Position numbers and translations under genes: made by a program | Shown: positions 8,122 to 12,965 of the stretch, one piece after another | Layout of the letters: each line of letters opens with the position of its first letter | Numbering within the stretch: position 1 is the stretch's first letter | Notes under the pieces: model-generated | The model's input: only the letters and a program-made list of their open reading frames with translations | What the model was told of the DNA's origin: nothing | Database searches by the model: none | IMG/VR virus record: IMGVR_UViG_3300015171_000019 | Location: 1-33,618 of that record | Strand: one strand, 5' to 3' | Source: a virus | DNA: 33,618 nucleotides

Positions 8122-9008
8122 CAGTCACTCAGTGCTGTTTCAGGAACCCCATCACCAGGAAGCTTAAAGACTCTACCTTTACCCTGCTCGTAAAGGATAT
8201 TCTGGATATCGTTGCCGAGATCATAAGATGAAACAAATCCGGCTGCCCATCCAAGAACACGAGCGGCAATGTGATCATCTCCAAGGACTTCCTGCAAAGC
8301 ATCTTGCATCAATCCAATATCGTTCCGATCACGGGCCTTACCAGTTGCGAAGACACTTTTCTCTTTGACAACTTTAACTGTCTTCTTCTTGAGATCCTTA
8401 AGACTACCACGGTTACCCTTGAGCTTCCAATCAATAGCTGCTCGGCAAGCAGTCATCTGATCTTCACGGCTGCTCATACTAGAGATCTCAAGAATTTGAT
8501 GCTGAGTAAGCATTCCAGCGGCGGCCCTTTGCTGAATCTCAGGAGGTAGTCTGAGGATGCAAACTCTAACTTGCACCCAAGGCCGAAGAACACCTAGTTC
8601 CTTACTAATACGTTCCTGAGTCCATCCAAGTTCATAGAATCGCTTAAGGGCAAGCGCCTCTTGGAGAATGTTAAGACTCTCACGCTTAACGTTCTCAGAG
8701 AGATTAAGAACGAAAGCCTGTTCAGCCGAAAGATGGTCATGAACAATGCAATCGATGGTATCTGAATCTTTGACGTTGCGCTTGTTCAGAACCCTCTTAG
8801 CAAGATAGCGACGATGACCGCAAATGATACGATACTTATATCCATCCTTCCACGGTTGGATAATGATGGGTGCGAGGAGACCTACCTTCTCAATATCATT
8901 AGCCAACTCCTGCACGCTGGCAGGAGTAATGTGTCCTCGACAGTTGAACTCGTCATCGGATAAGATATCCGACAACGGTACTCGAATAATCGCCTTCGGC
9001 TCACTCAT
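8121..9008 (-). CDS. ParB/Spo0J-like nuclease-fold DNA-binding protein (first of three)
   Basis: A 295-residue ParB-like protein. The N-terminal domain has the box IICGHRRYLA (62-70), the CTP-binding-type Gly-x-Arg-Arg motif, followed by NLSENVKRESLN (102-113). A helix-turn-helix follows (WTQERISKELGV then WVQVRV, about 129-148). The rest is a mixed helical region with a basic linker. ParB family proteins bind centromere-like sites and spread using CTP; phage homologues also act as nucleases, transcription regulators or methylation-linked factors. No ParA ATPase is visible in the window, so plasmid-like partition is not supported. The start is ATG 9008 with an AGGAG site. It is the first gene after the tRNA cluster. 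Confidence 0.88.
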   Translation of the reverse strand: MSEPKAIIRVPLSDILSDDEFNCRGHITPASVQELANDIEKVGLLAPIIIQPWKDGYKYRIICGHRRYLAKRVLNKRNVKDSDTIDCIVHDHLSAEQAFVLNLSENVKRESLNILQEALALKRFYELGWTQERISKELGVLRPWVQVRVCILRLPPEIQQRAAAGMLTQHQILEISSMSSREDQMTACRAAIDWKLKGNRGSLKDLKKKTVKVVKEKSVFATGKARDRNDIGLMQDALQEVLGDDHIAARVLGWAAGFVSSYDLGNDIQNILYEQGKGRVFKLPGDGVPETALSD

Positions 9009-9045
9009 TTAGGTCTCCTGGCTGTTTGTTACTTATATTAAGTTA

Positions 9046-9118
9046 CTGACAGGGAAGGATTCGGACCTTCATAATCCTAATTAACAGTTAGGGGCATTGC
9101 CAATTATGCTACCTGTCA
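9046..9118 (-). tRNA. tRNA-Asn (GTT)
   Basis: A complete cloverleaf: acceptor TGACAGG/CCTGTCA, D arm closed by GCAT/ATGC, anticodon arm CCTAA-CTGTTAA-TTAGG giving anticodon GTT, and T arm GAAGG-TCCGAAT-CCTTC. The discriminator is G and no CCA is encoded. It is the last tRNA of the leftward cluster, just ahead of the first parB-like gene. Confidence 0.93.
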
Positions 9119-9125
9119 TTATAAA

Positions 9126-9218
9126 TAGGTGGCAGGATCATCCTGCATCTCTAAGGTTTGATGCTCAACCATCTTGCTTAGCGTGTTTGCTAATTATTAG
9201 CATTTACACTACACCCTA
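9126..9218 (-). ncRNA. Structured tRNA-like element, not a canonical tRNA
   Basis: Between two tRNAs lies a 93-base stretch with three clear hairpins in tRNA-like order. On the minus strand the closing segments TAGGgTG and CACCTA pair with one bulge. The first arm is GTGT...GCTAA/TTAGC...ACAC, the second is CTAAG...CTTAG with an inner GATG/CATC stem, and the third is GCAGG/CCTGC with a five-base loop. The T loop lacks the usual TTCRA and no anticodon can be placed. It may be a decayed tRNA, a highly diverged tRNA or a different small RNA. Confidence 0.45.
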
Positions 9219-9228
9219 CCGCTGCATA

Positions 9229-9298
9229 TGACACGAAGTGGACTTGAACCACTACTACAGGATTGGTATCCAGTTTTCTAATCTTAAAATATCGTGTC
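9229..9298 (-). tRNA. tRNA, anticodon uncertain
   Basis: The acceptor stem GACACGA/TCGTGTC (seven perfect pairs), discriminator A and T arm AGTGG-TTCAAGT-CCACT are canonical. The D arm is TTTT-AAGATTAG-AAAA and lacks the usual GG. The anticodon stem ACTGG/CCTGT has a T-T mismatch and an eight-base loop ATACCAAT, so the anticodon could be ACC, TAC or CCA depending on register. The gene is 70 bases long. I call it tRNA-derived without assigning an amino acid. Confidence 0.65.
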
Positions 9299-9311
9299 TT
9301 GAAATGAAAGA

Positions 9312-9382
9312 TGGACCTGTCCAGAATCGAACTGGAAACTCTTGGTTGCAAACCAAGTGCTTGCCCTTCAAGCTACAAGCCC
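9312..9382 (-). tRNA. tRNA-Ala (TGC)
   Basis: The acceptor GGGCTTG/CAGGTCC pairs with two G-T wobbles, the D arm is GCTT-GAAGGGC-AAGC, the anticodon arm CTTGG-TTTGCAA-CCAAG reads TGC, and the T arm is TCCAG-TTCGATT-CTGGA. The discriminator is A and no CCA is encoded. Confidence 0.93.
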
Positions 9383-9442
9383 ATGTGGGGATCACCAGTC
9401 CCCACATCGAAGCCACGACGGTCACTCCTGATAAGAGGAGTG
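9383..9442. repeat. Two perfect hairpins in the tRNA-Ala/tRNA-Val spacer
   Basis: Positions 9383-9407 form a nine-pair stem ATGTGGGGA/TCCCCACAT with a seven-base loop, abutting the 5' end of tRNA-Ala on the minus strand. Positions 9423-9442 form CACTCCT/AGGAGTG with a six-base loop next to the 3' end of tRNA-Val. Neither has a run of T, so they are more likely processing or stability structures than terminators. Confidence 0.55.
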
Positions 9443-9443
9443 T

Positions 9444-9515
9444 TAGTCTCTAAGGGAATCGAACCCTTATCTTCTCCGTGTAGGGGAGACATCATAGCCG
9501 TTAGACCAAGAGACT
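9444..9515 (-). tRNA. tRNA-Val (TAC)
   Basis: The acceptor AGTCTCT/AGAGACT, anticodon arm TCTCC-CCTACAC-GGAGA with anticodon TAC, and T arm AAGGG-TTCGATT-CCCTT are all canonical. The discriminator is A and no CCA is encoded. Confidence 0.93.
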
Positions 9516-9521
9516 TTGAGA

Positions 9522-9593
9522 TGACTAGTGATGGAATCGAACCATCATCGTACGCTTAGAAGGCGTATGCTCTATCCGTTGAGCTAACCAGTC
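9522..9593 (-). tRNA. tRNA-Arg (TCT)
   Basis: The acceptor GACTGGT/ACTAGTC has one G-T pair, the D arm is GCTC-AACGGATA-GAGC, the anticodon arm TACGC-CTTCTAA-GCGTA reads TCT, and the T arm is GATGG-TTCGATT-CCATC. The discriminator is A. This tRNA reads AGA codons, which phage genes use often. Confidence 0.93.
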
Positions 9594-9596
9594 AAA

Positions 9597-9639
9597 GGTG
9601 ATGCTAGTCGTCGGCTTTTAACCTCGACTTCACATCACC
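9597..9639 (-). ncRNA. 43-base hairpin-closed element (tRNA-like minihelix?)
   Basis: A seven-pair closing stem GGTGATG/CATCACC, the length of an acceptor stem, encloses 29 bases with one inner hairpin (GTCG/CGAC). It starts three bases from the 5' end of tRNA-Arg. It is too short for a D arm, anticodon arm and T arm together. It could be a tRNA remnant or a processing structure. Confidence 0.4.
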
Positions 9640-9676
9640 AATCAAGACGCCGCCGCACGAACGAGGGAAAGTTAGA

Positions 9677-9770
9677 TGGAGTCGGTGGGAATCGAACCCA
9701 CGTGATGAAGCAGTTTCAAAAACTACGTCTACGTGTGTTAGTGAATTTATCGTCTACACAAAGACTATCC
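9677..9770 (-). tRNA. Atypical tRNA-Gln (TTG)-like gene
   Basis: The 3' half is good: anticodon arm GTAGT-TTTTGAA-ACTGC (9710-9726) reads TTG, the T arm is GTGGG-TTCGATT-CCCAC, and the 3' acceptor strand CGACTCC is followed by discriminator A at 9677. The 5' half is abnormal. The best partner strand is GGAtaGTC ending at 9770, which needs a two-base bulge. The D region is enlarged, with a TGTGT/ACACA stem and a seven-base direct repeat CGTCTAC (9726-9732 and 9751-9757). A canonical 5' end is not visible, so this may be a tRNA pseudogene or an interrupted gene. Confidence 0.5.
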
Positions 9771-9782
9771 TGATCTTAACCA

Positions 9783-9830
9783 GGCAATCGAGTGGATTCA
9801 GCCACCATTAGTCAGTCTTCCCTGACTGCC
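9783..9830 (-). ncRNA. 48-base acceptor/T-arm-like minihelix
   Basis: On the minus strand GGCAGTC pairs with GATTGCC over seven pairs including a G-T wobble. On the plus strand the same position would be an A-C mismatch, which suggests the minus strand is the RNA. Next to the 3' strand is a GGTGG...CCACT hairpin with loop CTGAAT, placed like a T arm. There is no room for D and anticodon arms. Its function is unknown. Confidence 0.4.
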
Positions 9831-10044
9831 ATCTAGTTGTGAACTAGCAACTTAATCCTTGGGTGTGCTCGTTAGGATTAGACGAGAACGGAAGCGCCGC
9901 AAAGAATCTCGGCATCTTCCATCGAGAGGCTGTTAGGAAAGCTATTCGCAGATACATTTTGATAGATAAGATTAACGAGGCCAACTATCATCCTCGGCAC
10001 GCAGTAGTAATCTCCACTACCCATTCGATACCAATTCGACCCCA
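9831..10044. other. Stretch without a convincing gene
   Basis: Between the tRNA cluster and the membrane-protein genes I find no tRNA and no convincing gene. A 65-codon rightward frame (GTG 9863 to 10060) and a 55-codon leftward frame (ATG 10045 to 9878) are both open on opposite strands, and neither has a ribosome binding site. Either could be real; I cannot choose. The promoter for the leftward tRNA cluster could lie here, but no clear -35/-10 pair is seen. Confidence 0.4.
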
Positions 10045-10059
10045 TAGGCCACTGGCCTA
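10045..10059. repeat. Near-perfect palindrome TAGGCCA-C-TGGCCTA
   Basis: A seven-base inverted repeat with a single central base overlaps the stop codon of the downstream membrane-protein gene. The central spacing is too short for an RNA hairpin loop without opening pairs, so a protein-binding operator is as likely as a transcript-end structure. No T run follows on either strand. Confidence 0.4.
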
Positions 10060-10431
10060 ACCTACATCATTCAAATGCTCAGTAACAATCTTAGCTAGCT
10101 CAGGATTCTTCTTAGCGATGGTTGAGAGGATGTCGGCCTTAGTCTCTCCAACAATAGTCTCAACAACCTGTGGATCAATAGATCCGTTAAGCTTAAGCTC
10201 GATTCCTACAAGTGCGTGCCTAAAGAGGAACGCAAGAACGATGCCAGCTTGAAGCAGAAGCCAAAGCTTAAGAGAGTCGAAGTCAAGTTCTTGAGTCCCA
10301 GAGATGACGTTCCTGATGAAGAGCATAACTGCACCAGACTCAAGTGTGACCAGAGCCTTAACAGTATTTGACTTCTTAAGCGCGTCCCAATGAGCCTGAG
10401 CCCACGTCTCCGCATCATGTAGCTGGATCAT
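10057..10431 (-). CDS. Small membrane protein with two hydrophobic segments
   Basis: A 124-residue protein with two likely membrane segments: VKALVTLESGAVMLFIRNVI (about 24-43) and LWLLLQAGIVLAFLFRHALV (about 56-75). A soluble, mixed-charge C-terminal tail follows (from about residue 82). The size and topology resemble holin-like or other phage inner-membrane proteins, but I do not recognise the family. It is the last gene of a small operon, with an ATGA overlap to the glycine-zipper protein upstream, which in turn overlaps the lipoprotein gene. A lysis or envelope role is inference from that context. Confidence 0.75.
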   Translation of the reverse strand: MIQLHDAETWAQAHWDALKKSNTVKALVTLESGAVMLFIRNVISGTQELDFDSLKLWLLLQAGIVLAFLFRHALVGIELKLNGSIDPQVVETIVGETKADILSTIAKKNPELAKIVTEHLNDVG

Positions 10432-10769
10432 ACAGCACCCTTAATCAAGGCACCAATAGCCGAACCTGCAAAAGCTCCAGCAAATCCAAACATCTGAGTT
10501 GCAACTGACTTGATGGCATCACCGACTACTTGCTTCCCGACAACCTTCCAGTTAAGGAACGCTGCATTGAGGATGGGAAGATAGTCACTTGTATCTTTAC
10601 CGACGATCTCGTAAAGGCGAGCCTTAGTCAGCGTTACTAGAAGATGCAAACAGTCTGCACGTTCCTTGTCACTCAGCGAGTTCCAAGACTCCCCTAGAAC
10701 CTTCTTCAAGGCATCGATCCCTGTAGAGCTAACACCATTCACTATCTCATCAAAACTAGGTGTGTTCAC
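10428..10769 (-). CDS. Hypothetical protein with C-terminal glycine-zipper segment
   Basis: A 113-residue protein that starts with GTG, sharing a GTGA overlap with the lipoprotein gene. The first 80 residues look helical and soluble. The C-terminus (GFAGAFAGSAIGALIKG) has glycines spaced four apart, a GxxxGxxxG glycine zipper typical of membrane-inserting or oligomerising helices. No family is recognised. Together with the adjacent lipoprotein and two-helix membrane protein it could form an envelope-acting complex. There is no sequence proof of pore activity. Confidence 0.7.
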   Translation of the reverse strand: MNTPSFDEIVNGVSSTGIDALKKVLGESWNSLSDKERADCLHLLVTLTKARLYEIVGKDTSDYLPILNAAFLNWKVVGKQVVGDAIKSVATQMFGFAGAFAGSAIGALIKGAV

Positions 10770-11014
10770 GTGCCCACCGCCGCAATAGCATGGTCAACGC
10801 GTGCGCGCCGGGCCGTGTTAAGCTGGTGAAACGCATCCTTCTTATCAGCCGAGAACGATGCTTCGCTATCCACCCAAGCATCGATCAGTGGCTTACCAGA
10901 TGGCGTAATAGTATCGTACTGATCCCACGTTGCCTTGTCAGCGCGAACATAGTCAGCAGCCGGTGACGCGCAACCAGTAATAAGTAGAATTGCTACAAAC
11001 AAAGTCTTCTTCAT
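10766..11014 (-). CDS. Small secreted lipoprotein
   Basis: An 82-residue protein with a clear lipoprotein signal peptide: MKKTLFVAILLITGC, with lipobox LITGC and Cys15 as the lipid-modified residue. The mature 67 residues are hydrophilic with no further membrane segment. A GAGGAG ribosome binding site precedes ATG 11014, and tRNA-Pro ends 16 bases upstream. Small phage lipoproteins include outer-membrane spanins, superinfection-exclusion proteins and immunity proteins. The context of two membrane-active-looking proteins is compatible with a lysis cassette, but there is no partner i-spanin with a coiled coil in view. The lipobox suggests a host with lipoprotein processing, probably diderm. Confidence 0.82.
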   Translation of the reverse strand: MKKTLFVAILLITGCASPAADYVRADKATWDQYDTITPSGKPLIDAWVDSEASFSADKKDAFHQLNTARRARVDHAIAAVGT

Positions 11015-11029
11015 TTTTACAACTCCTCA

Positions 11030-11100
11030 TCGGGATAGAAGGGATCGAACCTTCGTCATAACGTCCCAAACGTTACATTCTACCATTGAACTATATCCCG
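11030..11100 (-). tRNA. tRNA-Pro (TGG)
   Basis: The acceptor CGGGATA/TATCCCG, anticodon arm TAACG-TTTGGGA-CGTTA with anticodon TGG, and T arm GAAGG-TTCGATC-CCTTC are canonical. The discriminator is A. It stands alone between the Cys-rich/small membrane peptide pair and the lipoprotein gene. Confidence 0.93.
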
Positions 11101-11106
11101 AACAAT

Positions 11107-11214
11107 TTACATACCAAGCAACCAGATCAGAAATATTAAGATGCACATACCGAATAAGTAGATGATGCTACAAACTACGTCTTCATTGCTCCAAAGACTT
11201 CTATCTCTTGTCAT
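11107..11214 (-). CDS. Small single-pass membrane peptide, 35 aa
   Basis: The frame MTRDRSLWSNEDVVCSIIYL, continuing FGMCILIFLIWLLGM, has a charged N-terminus and one strong C-terminal membrane helix. Its ATG overlaps the last 14 bases of the Cys-rich peptide gene. There is no good Shine-Dalgarno sequence, so translation would have to be coupled. A longer open frame up to 11331 exists, but its extra part is antisense-like to the signal-peptide gene. Moderate to low confidence. Confidence 0.45.
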   Translation of the reverse strand: MTRDRSLWSNEDVVCSIIYLFGMCILIFLIWLLGM

Positions 11215-11395
11215 GATGACAGGCCGGATTAAGAAAACAATCTTCCATTCCGTGAGGTCCGCAACACGCAACACAAGGCATCCGGCACGACTTGAAATTG
11301 ACGCAACCGCAATGCGGAATGCGCGATGCATGAACTGTATTCAAGTTAAAGCAGACAAGAATAAGTGACAATGCGGCAAGAATAGCTTTACACAT
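11201..11395 (-). CDS. Secreted cysteine-rich microprotein, 64 aa
   Basis: The gene has a strong AAAGGAG site eight bases before ATG 11395, which makes it credible despite its size. Residues 1-23 form a signal peptide (MCKAILAALSLILVCFNLNT followed by VHA). The predicted mature part is 41 residues with eight cysteines (HCGC, SC, PC, ACC, DC, AC) and four histidines. Eight cysteines in so small an exported peptide suggest disulfide knots or metal binding, as in toxins or defensin-like peptides. No family is recognised. It is followed by an overlapping 35-residue membrane peptide. A periplasmic or extracellular target is inferred from the signal peptide. Confidence 0.75.
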   Translation of the reverse strand: MCKAILAALSLILVCFNLNTVHASRIPHCGCVNFKSCRMPCVACCGPHGMEDCFLNPACHHDKR

Positions 11396-11408
11396 ACTAC
11401 TTACTCCT

Positions 11409-11444
11409 TTAAGTAGCCCCTGGCAATTACCAGGGGCTACTTAA
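11409..11444. repeat. Perfect 15-bp hairpin between parB-like gene and Cys-rich peptide gene
   Basis: The arm TTAAGTAGCCCCTGG pairs without mismatch with CCAGGGGCTACTTAA around the six-base loop CAATTA. It lies just after the stop of the SH3-like/ParB-like reading frame and just before the AAAGGAG site of the Cys-rich peptide gene. No T run longer than two follows on the minus strand, so it may be a transcript-stabilising structure, a weak terminator or a protein-binding site. Confidence 0.6.
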
Positions 11445-11451
11445 TCAGCTA

Positions 11452-11823
11452 CTAATCAGTGCTGCATCCCGACTTTGCAAACTTGGGCTTAGTCTCGGCG
11501 CAATCAGTAGCCGTGTAGACTCGGTTCTTCTCACGGACAAATCCGTTAACCTTGAACTCGTAGCCCTCTCCCTTGATGGAGAGAACCTTGTTAGTGTCAA
11601 AGCATCGATAGTCGCTAGCACCAGTGTCGTAGATGCTTTGCAGATTCTTGTGGTCCTTGATCGTGCTTTCGCCACCCTTGAGATGCTTTCGCACGTCGCG
11701 CCGTCCAGTCATCTCGCGAAGCGTGCCATCCTTCTTCTCAAAGATAACAGTGAACATATGCGAACGCGGAATCTCAGCAAGAAACTTACGGGCCTTCTTG
11801 CCATCAAGATACTCTCTGCTCAT
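11452..11823 (-). CDS. Phage SH3-like beta-barrel protein, nested in frame in the ParB-like gene
   Basis: A 123-residue protein from an internal ATG (MSREYLDGKKARKFLAEI) that carries its own AAGGAG site six bases upstream. It has the pattern of a small conserved phage protein: MFTVIFEKKDGTLREMTGR, RKHLKGG, a YDTGA segment, then YRCFDTNKVLSIKGEG. In other phages this protein is free-standing and begins at the equivalent of this Met. Codon choice changes at this point, with many more C- or G-ending codons than the parB-like part upstream. I therefore think it is expressed separately, even though the upstream frame runs into it with no stop. The role is unknown; it may be abundant. Confidence 0.75.
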   Translation of the reverse strand: MSREYLDGKKARKFLAEIPRSHMFTVIFEKKDGTLREMTGRRDVRKHLKGGESTIKDHKNLQSIYDTGASDYRCFDTNKVLSIKGEGYEFKVNGFVREKNRVYTATDCAETKPKFAKSGCSTD

Positions 11824-12561
11824 TTTGCTCTCCTTAATGGATACTTTTGTGTAACTACAAACAGTATGGCTACTGTTAAGAATAATAGGACTCTTGTCTA
11901 GATTACGTTTTTGAATCTTTTCAGCACGGATCTCTTTAATTCTTTGATGCACAAAGTTTGCGAAGTCTTTTGCGCATAGACTAGCAGTCCCTGTAGACAT
12001 CTTCTCTTGGTCAGACTTAGGAAGCTTTGCTAGGTAGTAAGCATTATTGAGAGTGATTTGATTTGCTTTGACAAGCTTAACTGCTCCAGAACAAAGCCTG
12101 TCACCTGTAAGAAGCCTAATAATCACATCGGGTTCAACACAGATTCGCTCACACAAATCACTGAGACTCATAAAGTTGTGTGAAGCAATGATTCTTAGCA
12201 GATGTTTCTTATACTCATAAGGCTTAATCGGGACTCTGTGCTGACTAGAGACGATTTGACGATAAAGAACTTCTTGGTCGCTAGCCTCGGTCACTTCGAC
12301 ATTAATCGTTGTTAGTTTGAGAATACGACACGCGATAAGCCTATGAAGCCCATCAACAACCTCATAGAGTCGCTTACCATTTTCGTGCATCCTAGGTGTC
12401 TCGCCGTCCAAGTAGAACAATGGACGAACGAGAAGCGGAGTCATCAGACCATATCGCTGAATAGACAACTTAAGCTGTTTGAATTCGTTGGACTCAATAT
12501 AGACTTCTCTCAACGAAACCGAGCCTTCGATGACTTGTTCAATGCTTACATTCGTCAACAT
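11452..12561 (-). CDS. ParB-like protein (second of three), reading in frame into the SH3-like protein
   Basis: Starts at ATG 12561 (MLTNVSIEQVIEG) behind AGAGGAG; the longer frame to 12606 lacks support. The frame encodes 369 residues. The ParB-like part has YEVVDGLHRLIACRI (the ParB box as Asp-Gly-x-His-Arg), then KPYEYKKHLLRII and a helix-turn-helix region. These correspond closely to VDGLHR and KPFEYSQHLVRIL in the third ParB-like protein, so the two are paralogues. From about residue 247 of this frame the sequence becomes the SH3-like protein, which has its own start. Either a natural fusion with an internal start exists or a stop codon between two genes has been lost. Without the fusion the ParB-like part would be about 245 residues. 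Confidence 0.8.
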   Translation of the reverse strand: MLTNVSIEQVIEGSVSLREVYIESNEFKQLKLSIQRYGLMTPLLVRPLFYLDGETPRMHENGKRLYEVVDGLHRLIACRILKLTTINVEVTEASDQEVLYRQIVSSQHRVPIKPYEYKKHLLRIIASHNFMSLSDLCERICVEPDVIIRLLTGDRLCSGAVKLVKANQITLNNAYYLAKLPKSDQEKMSTGTASLCAKDFANFVHQRIKEIRAEKIQKRNLDKSPIILNSSHTVCSYTKVSIKESKMSREYLDGKKARKFLAEIPRSHMFTVIFEKKDGTLREMTGRRDVRKHLKGGESTIKDHKNLQSIYDTGASDYRCFDTNKVLSIKGEGYEFKVNGFVREKNRVYTATDCAETKPKFAKSGCSTD

Positions 12562-12689
12562 CACATCTCCTCTTTTGTAGATGAGAGTTTGCGGAACCGG
12601 CGACAAAAGAAAGGATACGCGCCCGCGTAATGGAACGCAACGTAAATGCCTGTTGCAACATCACTTACAATTGTCAAGTGTTCTTTTGG

Positions 12690-12965
12690 TCATGATGTGA
12701 TGACGGAGTAACTGTATCTTATCGAGTCTCCTGGGCAGATGCTGAGTTCACTACTAGTTCCACCGATCTTGACTACTTGCCCTCGGAAGATGATCTTGAA
12801 CTTGTTCTTGGTAAAGCTAAAGTTAACGATATCTACTTTCCAAGTCCAGACTCCATCAAGGTAACTATCTAACTTGAGCAGGCCGTGATCGTCAGAGTAG
12901 CAAAAGACTTCAAGGTAGTTATCACACTGTTCAATAAGTCTTCTTGCTTTAGTCAAGTCTAGCAT
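12690..12965 (-). CDS. Hypothetical protein, 91 aa
   Basis: Starts at ATG 12965, overlapping the helicase stop as TGATG; one codon earlier the frame has TTG. The protein begins MLDLTKARRLIEQCDNYLEV and ends with beta-rich sequence (VDIVNFSFTKNKFKIIFRGQ). I do not recognise the family. The coupling to the helicase suggests joint expression. About 80 bases without features follow before the second parB-like gene. Confidence 0.7.
   Translation of the reverse strand: MLDLTKARRLIEQCDNYLEVFCYSDDHGLLKLDSYLDGVWTWKVDIVNFSFTKNKFKIIFRGQVVKIGGTSSELSICPGDSIRYSYSVITS

Noticed and set aside
9238-9559. Two rightward open frames across the tRNA cluster
   Set aside because: They lie antisense to tRNA-Ala, tRNA-Val and tRNA-Arg, and their codons are explained by the tRNA sequences.
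9863-10060. A 65-codon rightward frame with a helix-turn-helix-like stretch (AAKNLGIFHREAVRKAI)
   Set aside because: GTG start without a ribosome binding site, opposite direction to all neighbours, and an equally open frame exists on the other strand. Not enough support to call a gene.
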